Source: Brevipalpus yothersi (lineage: Eukaryota; Arthropoda; Arachnida; Trombidiformes; Tenuipalpidae). From it: a DNA stretch of 64,000 bases. Made by a program: the position numbers and the translations under genes. Under the pieces are notes generated by a model. It was not told where the DNA came from, did not search any database, and saw only the letters and a program-made list of their open reading frames with translations. The stretch spans positions 234,074-298,073 of the forward strand of contig QZCP01000112.1 of assembly GCA_003956705.1 (NCBI GenBank), read 5' to 3'. Below are positions 1-12,381 of the stretch, piece after piece (the first letter of the stretch is position 1; every line of letters starts with the position of its first letter).

Positions 1-46
<46 letters not shown>
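1..46. repeat. (GA)n microsatellite, 23 units
   Basis: Uninterrupted GA dinucleotides begin at the first base of the window, so the tract may extend further left. Confidence 0.97.
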
Positions 47-52
<6 letters not shown>

Positions 53-3000
53 AACACCATATGACTTCTCTTTGGGCCAATGATGGCTGATTTTACTCAT
101 GTTCACATGTGAAATTATTTGAATTGATAGCTCATATAAGTATTGGTAAGGGTAAATGAGCAAAGATGCTCCTTTTATTTCAACGTTTTAACAGTGTAGG
201 TTCTCTTCAAGCTCTTATTTGACTATATCTGTGCTCTTAACAATCAGTCTGATCAACTCAATGGTTACTGTGATCATTTAGACTCAATAATTCCTGGGAA
301 TGCTTTGAAGCCATCACAAAATTCATTCACTAATTTGATTTTTATTCCCCATGCATGCCCTGCTATGAACTATGGTTTCTTTCTCCAAGAAAGAAATTGC
401 AACAGAGGAAAGACGGAAAGGATTCTGAGCCTCTTTCTTCCTCTCTCTCTCCCATCTTTACTCTGCCATTATCATCAGTTGCATCAAATTGTTTCTCCTT
501 TTTTCTTTTCCTCCCTCAATTTAGCTGATTATAAGTTGACGAGAAATGTTGCGTATAGGAATAAAAACAATGTTAGAGAGGAGTCAAAGGGGGACGGAGA
601 AGCTCTATAAGTGATGATTGACTAGAGGGCTCATTGCGTTTGACGTGTTGAAGAATATCAGCATTCTTTCAGCAGCTTTGAAAACTCTGAACAATCAAGG
701 AAGATGGAGAAGATCACTCCGATGGAGAGAGAGAGAGAGAGAGAGCGAGAGAAAGAGAGAAAGAGAAAACTTCCATTCATGATAGCATTGCCTCCTTCTA
801 CGATTTGGGAACAAGTTCAGTGGGGAAAAGATTCATTACAAAATCCTAACATTTTTTTGGATATATCGCACAGGATTTGAACATCATTTGATGGAAATCG
901 AAATTTTGATAAACTGCCTGAAAGTGATTAAATGGAATTCTAATGATGCATATGACTTTTGGTCAAAAATGGATTTAGCTCACGAAATATATATGCTGAA
1001 AGCAGTGGTGAAAACTAAGTAAACTGAATATTAAGGGAGGAACCAAGTCCATAAACTACCGAGTGATGAGAGTTAATGTACAATCATTTCTTTGTTCTTG
1101 TCAGATTTATGGTTCCTAGTTCGTAAGGAAGGAAACGAGCAACTCGATTCATCATTTGCCTGATATCAACTTTTGTTTATGTTCAAAAGTATTCTTTCTC
1201 TACCAGGAGCTTCGGGAGTAAGGAGGTGGAATTGGCTAGAAAGTTACAAACCGCAAGCAAGAAGACATTTATTCACGAAGACTGTGTTCAGATAATGTGA
1301 GCCTGTCATTTGGAAAGCTCCATGCCAGGGGAGTCAGAATAGAGTAGAAAAAGGAACACACAGAGAAAGAGAGAGAGAGAAGCTTTTAAACTATCGATAT
1401 GCTGAACTTTTATCGTCTTTCTCACCCTCAATTACTGCTGTTATCGAATTCAGCTGCTGGTTGTGAGGTGACAATAGGCCATTCAATTTCCATGGGCTCA
1501 ATTCTGCCTTCCATTCACTTTCATTGTGAAAAATAGTGGAATTGTATGGCAGTTCACTGGTGCTTGCAGTCCTATTCACAGCAATCTAAGAAATGCATTG
1601 AGTACAATACTTTGATGAGTCTTCATGAAAAGAAGCTGTATTTCCAATTCTGTCTCTCCCTGAGACTTTCGATTTGAGAGGCTATTATCTAACACAGCTC
1701 CAACAACATGGACATTGATTATGCCCGCTTGACGGCCTCTCAACAAGATCATATGTATCATATCATCATCTTTGCCTGCTGAGCTACCACACCAAATGTG
1801 AATGCGAATATATCGATTAAGGAGAAGAAGATGGTCATTAACTAGTCTAACTCAATAAAGAAACAAAATTAAATGCGTCAACGAGCAAAGAATAGGAAAG
1901 GATTGCCTAGCAAATTATCGCCCATGTCACAACTCATTCCACTGAGGCTTGCTACACCAGAAGAGATGGAGAAAAGACCACTCGTACACTAGCTTAACGA
2001 ACCAGCTGAATGTCTCAGTTTTCATCTGAGAAACTATTAATCGAAACAGAAACAAGCTTCCAAAATGGTCCAAAAAGTTATGATTGGTAAGGTTGCGATA
2101 AAAAACCGGATGAAAAAAAGTATCACTGATCCTCATCTTGCTCCTGAGGGACAGAGGATATTGGTTTGGTTTGGTGATCAGAGGAGTCCCAAGAAGAAGC
2201 TCTCACGATTTTTTCTTCCATCTTTTTTCTAGCTTATGTGAACAAAATTCGATGGAGTATAGTTAATGGACCTGATCATCACCAGCCATGGATCCAAAGA
2301 GAAGAAGAAGGAGAGGAAGAACAAGAAGAAGATATAGAGAGTAATGCATTAGAGTTGGTGAGAATTCTTTTACAAAGTGTAACTCTTTATCATTTCTTAA
2401 AAAGCATCAGCGATAAACGGCCAACAATGAACAGATGCGCTTTTTGGCGAAGGAGCACAGTTTTTCAGTCAATCGAGACGATTTAAAAGCTGATCAAAGC
2501 CTCAATCTGAACAATTTTTTTCATCTTCTCGATTCTTTAACTCATAATTTTCACTCTCTCATCCATTGCAATTTTTTTCGATAAATCATTGAGTGAGGCA
2601 TTTTTCTGTGTTAGATAGTGATTTGGCGCCAAACCTCCACTCACAAGGTCTGGAGTCTATCGCAATTCATTTCTTTGGGATGCCAGTGAGTATCGGCGTC
2701 TCGAATCATTGCTTCTAGCTCCAAGCTTATCCACATTCCAGAGGTTCTTCTGCAAAGTTGAAGATGAGCCGAACATCTTCATGAAAAATCGATGAGAAGC
2801 ATGTCCATTTCCTCGAGATCCTGGTTTTCCTCGTCTTCATCATAATGTTCGGATAGTGCTATTCAATGATGTGACAGTGAGTGGCCGAGATATATATGTG
2901 AAGGGCTAGGGCTAAGTCAAATGGAAAGTAAGAGGCGTTCAGAGTGGAGATGGTGCGATGGAAATGCTAAATAAAATTGCGATCATCCAAGAAAAGCAGC

Positions 3001-3341
3001 TTCTGTTCTTGTTTACTCATCTTCTTGGTAAATGTTTTCTCAGCCAGTCTAATTTGAATTCATGGGAAGATCAGGAAGATCAGGAAATGAACTGAATGAA
3101 CTGAAATTCGTTCACTTCCGTACACTACATCACCGTGCTTTCACAATGACACCGAATACAGCGAGCTGCCGAGTAGAAGCGATCAGTCATTGGCGATCCT
3201 ACACATTCTATTACAAAAATTTTTCTCTTTCTTCCACTCTCATTTTCCCTTTCTCTTTCTCTGTCTGAGCTCACCAAACTCACCAATTATAGTACTTCTT
3301 CATTTATCTAATGGCTTATATTCATCATAATCAATTGTATA
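47..3341. other. non-coding stretch upstream of the first gene
   Basis: No open frame here resembles a known protein. The frames are short, end at random stops and carry no domain motif. Apart from a second GA-rich tract near 725-768 and small GA runs near 1369-1380, I see only AT-rich unique sequence. It may hold the promoter and 5' leader of the gene starting at 3342. Confidence 0.6.
725..768. repeat. GA-rich imperfect microsatellite
   Basis: GA units interrupted by GC and GAAA variants. Confidence 0.9.
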
Positions 3342-6300
3342 ATGCATGGTGACCGGATCTACATCACAACAGCGGCCGTGCTGGTACTTCAAGCTGCTGC
3401 TCTGATGGATGCTCTTAAGGGCTCTCCATCCTCATCCTCATCCTCATCTATCGGCTCCCAGAAACTACCCATCTTTGATAAACTTCGTAGTGGATGCTGT
3501 TCTTGCCAAAATTGCTGCCCTTGTATCCGTGAGTACAAATTGTATCTTACACTCTAGTTGGTTGCATCGACAAAGTAATCTGAACTGCTTTTTAGATGTT
3601 TCAATCATCAGAAAAATGGCTGATTTTTTGTGCCTTACCAAACCTAGTATTGAAACCTTCATCAATGTGAGACAATCGATCTCTGTATGATTAACTAACC
3701 TTCGTAAAAGTGGTAAAGAGATAAGTTCATTGAGCGAGATTCTCGGGGAGTTGAGCATGTGGATATCATAAACGAGATAGAAAGAGGTTGGCTTTCACAT
3801 TGGTATCTAAATTTTCTGACATTCAATCTATCCTAGATCGAAAGTACTTTGTTCATCGCAAACATTCGAAATGTTAATTTGATTATTCCCAATGAAACAA
3901 GATGACAAATTGAATTTCCTTCCAATCAGTATCTACATATCATGAGAATGAATTGAAGCTTCTAATAGGTCTCTTTTTCTATCCTTCATTTGAATATCAA
4001 TGAATGATCCTCACATCAATCTCATATCATTGCCAAAATGTCACTTTCCCAACATTCTGAATGGTATCCCATAAGCGTACTTGTGCAGGTTCCTTTGGAT
4101 CATCTTCATGCTTAACTTTTCTTCAACATTCACACACATTTCCTCTCAGAATACCAATATCAGAATAGTTTTTTGTTTTACTCATTTTATCGCTACTCTC
4201 TTGAAAATCACGGAAAAGCTTGCCAGCTTGGATGAAAAGCGTAAACTTTTATTCATATCACGTGAATTTTATCGTACCATTCAGACTAAATTGTGACCAA
4301 GATTATGTGCGAATTGAAAGAAAGAGAGAAAATATTTACTAGTCTAACTGAATTCGAATCGTTTAATCATGGCAAGAATCCATCTCATTTATTAAAAAGC
4401 TGCATGAATTGGTTAAAGTAAAAATTGTGAGTTTCAGATTATTTTTGCCAAACTTTCTTCGAAAGAGCCTCTAGAATTTTGAATCTTGTTTGTCTGCATA
4501 AATTTTACTGATTCTGCTTCTCTTTTTCCCCTCTACCTGAGTGTGTAGGAGAGTTTTCCTTATCTAAAAAATTGGAAAATCGATCCCAAAGGAATGTTTT
4601 GAATCCAAGATGCGGAATATATATATTATCAAGCCATTCAACCTGATTGAAAACCTTAAGCTATCTTTTTCTAGATGCAAGGAGGAGAGAGTAAAAACGC
4701 TTGCTATAGTATTGAAGCTGTAGAGGAATCATCTTGTTCCGAATATAAAACTTATTGCCAGTCGATCTTTTACATAAGTTGCGAGCTTTTTTTCCAGCTT
4801 TCAATTGATAGGGAAGAAAAATTCAATCACAAAATCACAAAATTATGGAGAAAATTATGTGGATATCTCTATTTCTACTTACTATCTGCTCTCAACGATA
4901 TCTTTTTTCCTGATGGCTTTGAAAACCGTAATCGATTGAGGAATACTTACAATTCTTTGTATCTTTACCAAAGACCTTTCCACGCTCCAGATGAGACCAT
5001 ACATTTTGCATGGGAGGAATTTTTCATGGAGATGGGATTTATTTCGGGGTACAATCAAAACTTACATTTTCCTAATGCAGATCTGTTTTCTCGCTTAGAA
5101 CAGTCCCAGAGGAACCCTTTGAGTTACCAACCCTAAGATTCTTCTCTCTATTCCGTCCATTTCCTCTCTCTCTCTCTCTCTCTCTTGCTTTACTTTGCGT
5201 GCTAAAATCACCAAGATTCACACGCGAGGTGGTTATTCCGGGAAGGAGACATGATTTATTAGATTTGCTAGTCTGAATCAGCTTTGATAACCATCAGAAT
5301 GAATGAGAATTGATGAAAGTTGCATACAACAAAATAGCGCTGCTGCCAGAATCTCGCGCTAGTATGTTCACTTTAGCTGTGTGTCGATTTGCTAAGATCT
5401 TTGGTCATACTGAGCATTAATTACATAGCAAAGCAAAGCCTATGGACTGTGAAAAACACCATAATTGAGCTCAAATAAGCGTGATGAAGTGGTCAACTCA
5501 GATTATTGCCCTAGCTGATTGGCATGGCTCCGCTGGATCGAAAAGTGTGATACCAATCTTTTCGAAATGAGAATGTCATGCAGCCAAAGCCTAGCTCATT
5601 CCATCTCATTTCAACTTCAACCAATCTTCACTTCTCTTTCCCCTAAATTTTCTTCTCTTCTTCATCTTCTCATACCTCATGTCACTTCAGAATTATGCCT
5701 AGCATGTCTTCAAAATTTGACCTATCCATACATGACGTGTCATCGTCAGTCTCACTCATGATATCCCTACTTAAACTACTACTTCTACTAGTATTAATAC
5801 TTGTCCACTCATAGGGCGTTATTAGATTATTACATCAGTAGAATAATGGGTTATCTGAAACTAGGCTCCTCTCAGAATTCAAAATAGGCCAGTTATGGAT
5901 CGTGAAAGGAATCCATTGCCTAGAGTTTGCGTGATGATGATAATGATGCTCTCTATCAAATAATCACCAATTTTGCTATCGAATTTGTTGCAAAGCACAC
6001 ATCTAATACTAAAATTTTATGTCAAACTGATAAACTCCAAGAGACTTTGAGGAATCAAAAATCGGAGTGAATCGACAATTTTCCCAGGGCTAGACCATGA
6101 AGAACTTTTTCAAACAAAGTAACACATTCTCTCAACATCCATAGATACAGGAAGTTTGAGAAAAAATTTGAAATAAAAAATACTATGTTGGAGGAGAAGT
6201 TTACGAGCTTCATTTCAACTCTCGCATAAATGAGTAAAATTTTTGTTTGCTTAGACTATGTTTTCGTCTTCCACAATCCATTAATACCCCCAAGTTGTAC

Positions 6301-7400
6301 TTACTTTATGAGCAAAAATGATTTAATTTTGATTTCGTTCTTCATCAGCTCCTATTCCTGGGCCTCTAGATGGACCTGGTATTGGAGGTGTGGGTGGAGG
6401 TGGAGGTGGAATTGGTCCAGCAAATATTGAGGATGTGAGTAAAATAAAAAATATTTCCTCTAAAATCATTTCTATTCAAATGTTCGAGCCCATGGCTACT
6501 TGAAAAATTACATAGAATGAAATCTCTGAAAGGCTGAAATCCCTGGGAATTATAGCCTCACAACCTTACTTCTGTCACACAGTAGGGAACTAAAAATAAG
6601 GCTCGAGAAACAAATGTTCATGGCGAAATCATTTTTCAATTGTTTCCTCCGAGAATTTGAGTACAATTATGAAAAGAGTTGATGAAACACAGTTGTAAAA
6701 ATTCGATAAGTTCCAGCGTTTGATCGAAATTATCAAGCGGCTCGATACAGTATAATAGCGACATCTTTGTGCAATCAATGACTACGAAACAAACTTTTCC
6801 TCGAACATCGCTATCAGATCGATTGTACCTTCTGACCCGATTAGTCACTTCCTATGTAATCAGAGGTTATGATTCAGAATTTCAATAGTATTGTCCATCC
6901 CCAGCCCAAGATCACTCAGAGCAGAATAAATGAATTTCACTCCATTATCTTTGGTGTTATCTATCTTTTTCAAGCGATAATAAAATTCCGTTCCTCTTAT
7001 CTCTTCTTTCGATTTTCGTTAATTTTGTCAAGAATTTTCTTTTTCATTTCAGGTTGATTATGCAATAGATGCTCAAACAGTGGCACCAATTTCTGATTCC
7101 ATTGGAACAAGATTGTTTGGAGGATCACTCTTTAACAGGCTTGGAGCTTCGCGTCGCTCTGTGGTTCTGAGGAGAAGAACATTTCGACCCAATGGAGTGA
7201 CGTTGGTTGAACTAGAAGAGCCTGGTGGTGGCGGTTTTTTGACAAGATTTTGGCCGTTTGCTCTAGAAAATGGTAACAACACAAGAATTAAACATGTTGA
7301 CGGCGTCAAAGATTTCAGATATGAGCATCCTGAGCATCGTGATGAGGATAGAGCCTTCATGAGCCCAAAGCGCCCGAGAGCTTTTTTGAGACGTGGCTGA
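3342..7400 (+). CDS. predicted secreted Gly/Arg-rich protein, three exons, function unknown
   Basis: Exons 3342-3528, 6349-6434 and 7053-7400 join in phase (leftover 1, then 0) at consensus GT-AG sites to give 206 residues. The first 25 or so residues (MHGDRIYITTAAVLVLQAAA...) look like a signal peptide, which suggests secretion. A serine run (seven Ser) and a CCSCQNCCPC cluster follow in exon 1. Exon 2 encodes a Pro-Gly linker (PIPGPLDGPGIGGVGGGGGG). Exon 3 is basic, with several dibasic or tribasic sites (SRR, LRRR, RKR-like) and the C-terminus FLRRG. I do not recognise a family. Dibasic sites in a secreted protein are compatible with a processed peptide precursor, but no repeated peptide or clear amidation signal is present, so that is only a possibility. 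The start is the first ATG before the hydrophobic segment. An AATAAA lies 86 nt after the stop. The gene converges on the ABCG gene. Confidence 0.6.
3529..6348 (+). other. intron 1 of the secreted-protein gene, with an unexplained 153-codon ORF
   Basis: This 2.8 kb intron contains a CT microsatellite (5163-5185) and an open frame at 4675-5136 on the + strand. That frame starts with ATG directly after an acceptor-like TTTTTCTAG. It cannot be joined in frame to the exon ending at 3528. Its product (153 residues, rich in aromatic residues) matches nothing I know. Confidence 0.4.
5163..5185. repeat. (CT)n microsatellite
   Basis: About 11 CT units within intron 1 of the secreted-protein gene. Confidence 0.9.
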
Positions 7401-7485
7401 TATAGAACTTCTATGCCTCTGTAATGAATTTAATGATATCTTAGCCATCTGCACCATAATTTTGTTTGTTCCATTGAAATTTTTC

Positions 7486-7491
7486 AATAAA
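7486..7491 (+). terminator. polyadenylation signal AATAAA
   Basis: Canonical hexamer 86 nt past the stop of the secreted-protein gene. Confidence 0.7.
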
Positions 7492-7758
7492 AACAAAACG
7501 AATTCATTCAAAAAATTATTTAGTTACATAAAGTTTAGCATCTTGACAGATGGTTTTAATTAAAAAACAAAGACGAAAAATCTATTCGGTGGAATCTTGG
7601 TAACATTCACGAAAAAAATGATTATAAGAAGCTCTTATAGAGCCATTCCGTTTCTTTGGATCAGAAGTAAATCGATAATGTTCCTTGGAAAAACTCATAT
7701 TCGACCATTTGATACAGTGAATAAAGTTAATCAGGTAGTTGAGATTGAAATCTTATTT

Positions 7759-10700
7759 CTACTTTGGCTTACGGAAAAATCTCAACACCAAATATCCAAA
7801 TATTTGGAAGATAAATAAGAATAACAATAGTATCAATGTGTTCAACCATATTGGAAAGGGCTGTTGGCTGGAGGGGTCCAAATGTTCGAGAATTATGCTT
7901 GGAGGTATAATCAAATCATCTTTTTCCACAAAAGAACCGTTATTTTTCATACAAAAAGGCAGGATAGACGCAGTTAGGGAGCATCTTTGGAGAAGGGAAA
8001 AAAGAATTATTTTAATAAGCTTCCAAAGTAATCATGATTCTAGACTATTCTTGAAAACTTACCTGATAGGAGGTCCATATTTGATTTCTATTATTTGCAT
8101 ATTGTGGAAAGCATAGTGAACAATTGAAAAATATTTCACCCATGTCAACCATGATGGGATTACTGTGGAATAGAATCCACCAAAAAGATTTGTTGTTACA
8201 GAATAGAGAGCTGAAATTGTAATGGAAAGCTCTAAATCATTGGAAGTGACTCCAATAACAAATCCGATGGTTTGTGAAACTATCGAATTAAGTATGAGAA
8301 AGAGCCATTGTAGAAGGAATGTGGTCAAACTGTAGCTTGAAAACATGGAATAAGAAATCATATGGAACACTGTAGGTAAAGTTATTGTCGGTGGAAGTTC
8401 ACCAATTAATTTGGCTATATAATAGGCGGATAATCGATAGGCACCAGAAGCCCGCTCCTTGTTAACAACCTCTTTCTCAGGAGGAATGGATACAAGAGCA
8501 CCAAAAAGAGCAAAAAGCATCCAATAACTGGAGGCAAAAAACATCCAGCCTCGAATATCGTTGATAGAATTCTCAGTTCGAGGTATTTGAAGCCACAATA
8601 AACCCGTAACCAGCCCGAGGCCTATGGTCTGGATCCAATTAAGTTTAGAAAGCAAACGGCCACGAGATTCATAGAAGTTGCGTTCGATTAAAACTTTACA
8701 CTGAGTCCAAAATGATGTAGGCCACTTTCGATCAGAGTTCCAGGCCTTATTAGTGGATGAACATCTGGAAGAATTGTACCTCTCTCGTCCAAAATACATT
8801 TCTTCAGTAGAGCCATTTAAAGAGGATGAGGAAAACGTTGATGTCGAACTTCGATCAGTATCGGTCCACGATGATCGGCCAGAATCATCGTCGTTGACGA
8901 TTTTCGAATAGATTTTGTGCATTTTTTTACTACATGGATCGATCACAACTCGAAGTTCTATGTCTTTCATGTTTTCCAAACAACCATGTCCACCATTCCC
9001 ATCATTTCCAGACTCTTGACAACTTCGAGATTCATTACTATTTTCAGTATGAGATGTCCAAAGAGCTTGGGATTGATTCTCAATCATCTCTTCTTTTCCA
9101 TCGCCATGGTCCTCTTCGTTACCGAATTGGTCTCTGTTAATATCTTCACCTCGATGATTCACATTTGAGATACTTTGGTTATGGTGGGATAAAGAATTGG
9201 ACTGATTCGAAATATGGTTCTGATGATGATGTTTCGGTGATCTATGTGTAGTTGATGGTGTTTTTTCTAGCTCTTCAGCCGCTTGGATTATTCGAAGCCG
9301 ATCTTCTTCAGATCCTTTTATTCTTTCCATCATAAAATCTGCTGGATTATAATTTGGTGTAATCTCAAATCCAATGCGGGAAAAGAATGGAATAACTTTC
9401 TCAGTGTCACCAAAATATGCCAATTGACCGTTTGAAAGCAGTAATAATTTATCGAATAAGTAAAAAATTTGTGAAGAAGGCTGATGAACACTTGCGACTA
9501 TTGTTTTACGTTCTTTCATCGCATAGTCCTTCAAAAACTTCATGATACCAAGAGCGGTTGAAGAATCTAGACCAGAAGTTGGCTCCTTTATGTGAAGAAA
9601 TGAAAAGAAAAATTAGATTTTAGATCCAAAACTGTTCAAAAGTTCAGAATTCTAGGAAAAAATTACTCAAACCAATCAAATTTGTTCAGAAGAGACAATT
9701 TCACATTGAATTTTAGACAAGTTGAAGGATAAAAATCCGCTAATTGGGAAGAATCTTGACGGATTCAGTAGAAAACTGAACATTTAGCTTTATAATTCTG
9801 TTTTACATCGCTTGAGATGCTTTGAACAAGACAAACTTTCATATTTTAAACCATACTTCAGATTTCAAGATCGGTTTTAAATAGTTCAATCAGATTTCCC
9901 ATCCTAAATTGCTTAAAAGTACAGAATTTTAGGAAAAAATCACTCAAACCAGATATTAGCGCAGAAAAGACAATTTTCACTGAATCTCAGACAATTTCAA
10001 ATAGGAAAATCTATTTATTGAGAAGAATTTCAGAGAATTTTGTAAAGAACCGTACATCTTACCTTGAGATTTATCTTCATATTACTTAGAACATGCATCT
10101 AAAAAGGCAAACTATTATGATTTCTCTCATGTTCCTTTGAGCATTACATTTCTTCTGAGAAAAAGTCAAGTTATTTATAAGTTATAAGCTATATAAGTAT
10201 AATAATTTTAGCTTTCACTGCCATCAACAGAGGTTTCTTGTGAAAATCTCTGAGCTCCTCCGATGTTGGACATCCTTCAGTTTCTTCTCTTCCACTTCTG
10301 TACTTCTGATCTCTCCAGAATCTTTCACAAGATGGCTACATGATTCCAAGAAACCCTTTTTCTGCTTTTTTCCTGGAATTCAAGCTCTAAAATTTTCTCC
10401 CTCATGGACGGACCATCTTTTTTCTCCCTTCATCTTTCTTTTCCTCTCCTCCCTATCCATGAGGCCCACAATTCTATTCAGAATCGAGGATCATTTGTGT
10501 GTGAATGTGGACATGAAGGAACTAGCAACCCGCTCATCATACAGGATATAATGATCAAAGGGATGGTTTTTCAACATGGAAAAGTGAATGGCCTTACAAT
10601 AAAATTCTCTCCTAATACTGATTCTAGAGAATTGAACTTTTTAAAATCACTGAACTTTATCGCATGCAGGAAGTTCCAAGTGACCTGATCTCAAGGAAGT

Positions 10701-12285
10701 TTATGATGGGTTACTTACATCAAGAAGCATCACGCTCGGGTTCGATAGCAGCTCGCAGGCAATGTTAACTCTTTTCTTTTCTCCTCCGGACAGTCCTCTA
10801 TGTAGTATATCTCCGATTATGGTGTTTTCACATTGCTGTAACTCCAGAAGATCGATAACATTTTGGACATGGATCATTTTCTGGCTCTTACTCATCGAGT
10901 CTGGTAATCGAAGCATTGCGGTGTACTATTAATGGGGGAGATAGGAAGAAAGAGGACAAGTTCGATTTATCGTTAAAAAGTTTGTTTCGTTTTCAAATTT
11001 CATGGGCTTTTCTTGGAGTATATCAAGTCTTGAATGAATGTGGCCTAATGTTTTCTGGTGCTAGCTTCATTGTTACGAGCATTCGATTGACTCGAGATTT
11101 TGTGAGCAATAAGGAAAACAAAGTCAATCGGAAAGTGACATGTTTGAAAGCGGAAGTGGAGTCAAGAGCAGTTAAAATAGCCTCACTTAAATGAAGCGCT
11201 TGGCAAAAATGTAAAATGAGTGTGAAAGCAATTGGTATGTAGTCGTTTCATATTTTGGATCAGAAGAACAATGAGTTTAGGGAAGTAAGTCATTAAAAAG
11301 TATCAAAATTAGTGATTAGTTAAAAGAATGATGGATGGAGTAGGTAGCGGGAATAGGAGCCGGCAATCACCACTAAACAGCTCTCAGAGACATTCAAGTT
11401 CTGGTCCATTTCTCAGTAGCTGATCAGGTAGGCTGCTCGGTGGGGAGGAGGACAGGGAAGTAGCTGAATGGAAAAAGGAAGGAAGGAACACAGATTGAGT
11501 GACCACTAGTGGCCAGTGGATGGGGAAGAGGAGAGGAAAGAGTACCAGAAGGACCAGAAGTGGCCCAAGGAAGAGCAACTTACCACAAGAGTCTGGCGAA
11601 GCGTCAGATCGGGAAAGAAGATGTCATGTTGCAGCACGTAAGCGATCTTGCGGCGTAACTGCTTGTTTAGTGTACAGCTATTAAGGGTTACACATCCTTG
11701 ATCTGGCTTGGATCGCCCGCTCAAAATGTTGAGCAGAGTAGTCTTACCGGATCCTGAGGGACCTAAAACACCGAGAACTTGACCTGACTTGGTGAATCCG
11801 CTGACATTGTCCAATATCTTCCGGCCAGCAGATGCATTCGGGTAAGTATCACGACCGGTGTGAGCTTCCCTTATGGGACGCTCAGCCTTGGACACAACAC
11901 TGGAACTTCGTCGGCCGATACAAGTCAAACTCTTGAAGAGCTGGCTGCCCAGCCGCTGTCGCTGTTCACTAGGCTCTATGAAAGTGATTCCTTTGAAAAC
12001 CAAGTCCATGGTGGTGCGATGATGATGCTGATGATGATGGTGCTGATGTTGATGATGCTGGTGGTGATGATGGTGGTGATGTTGGTGGTGATGCTGAGAG
12101 CTTGTTAGTGATGGATTTTTTCGGTTACTTTGATGAGATGAACAGAGTAACTTATCGGATGAGTTTTCTCCGAGATGTGGACCAGCTCGCTCATCGAAGA
12201 GGGAAGATGGGGAAGGATCGTGGTTCATCTCGCTCTCTCGCACCTCCCTTTGCTCACTTTCTTGCATGTGAAAGAGAGCGGACTG

Positions 12286-12317
<32 letters not shown>

Positions 12318-12381
12318 TTTCCCTCCTCACTCTCTCACTCCGGCCATTTGGGCTCGTTTCCGGTGGCCTAGAAATCCACAA
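7759..12381 (-). CDS. ABCG (White/Scarlet-type) half-transporter
   Basis: Exons (transcription order) 12381-11584, 10925-10719, 9585-8063 and 7984-7759 join in phase to 917 residues. This is a reverse-order half-transporter: nucleotide-binding domain first, then six membrane helices. It works as a dimer that exports lipids or other small molecules across a membrane. Visible motifs are Walker A GPSGSGKTT (about 207-215), signature LSGGEKKRVNIA (about 311-322), Walker B VMLLDEPTSGLDSS with its Asp-Glu across the exon 2/3 junction, and the H-loop SVHQPSSQ. The C-terminal part has the usual GGFYS region, an extracellular Cys pair in the last exon, and a final helix ending FFRKPK. Two oddities are a histidine run of about 26 residues near 96-121 and a Ser/Asn/acidic linker of about 180 residues between the two domains, longer than usual. 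The start is uncertain: the first 38 codons read through a CT microsatellite (RERERE), so Met at 12267 or 12228 may be the true start (866 residues from 12228). Exact ABCG subfamily not determined. Confidence 0.93.
9586..11583 (-). other. ABCG introns (9586-10718 and 10926-11583)
   Basis: Both introns have consensus donors (GTAAGT). Two similar segments near 9610-9730 and 9900-10010 share phrases such as a conserved 'ttaggaaaaaattactcaaacca'-like word, so part of intron 2 looks like a diverged tandem duplication. No other gene seen inside. Confidence 0.5.
12010..12100 (-). repeat. CAC/CAT trinucleotide-rich tract coding for polyhistidine
   Basis: On the minus strand CAC, CAT and CAG codons repeat and encode a run of His with scattered Gln in the ABCG N-terminal region. 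On the plus strand the same bases give a meaningless Met/Val/Leu frame. Confidence 0.85.
12285..12317. repeat. (CT)n microsatellite overlapping the putative ABCG 5' coding end
   Basis: CT units with TTT interruptions. On the minus strand they read as Arg-Glu repeats at the start of the longest ABCG frame, more likely 5' leader than protein. Confidence 0.9.

Noticed and set aside
11860..12108. Plus-strand frame with a Met/Leu/Val-rich run
   Set aside because: It is the mirror of the polyhistidine codons of the ABCG gene on the minus strand; no motif or splice context.
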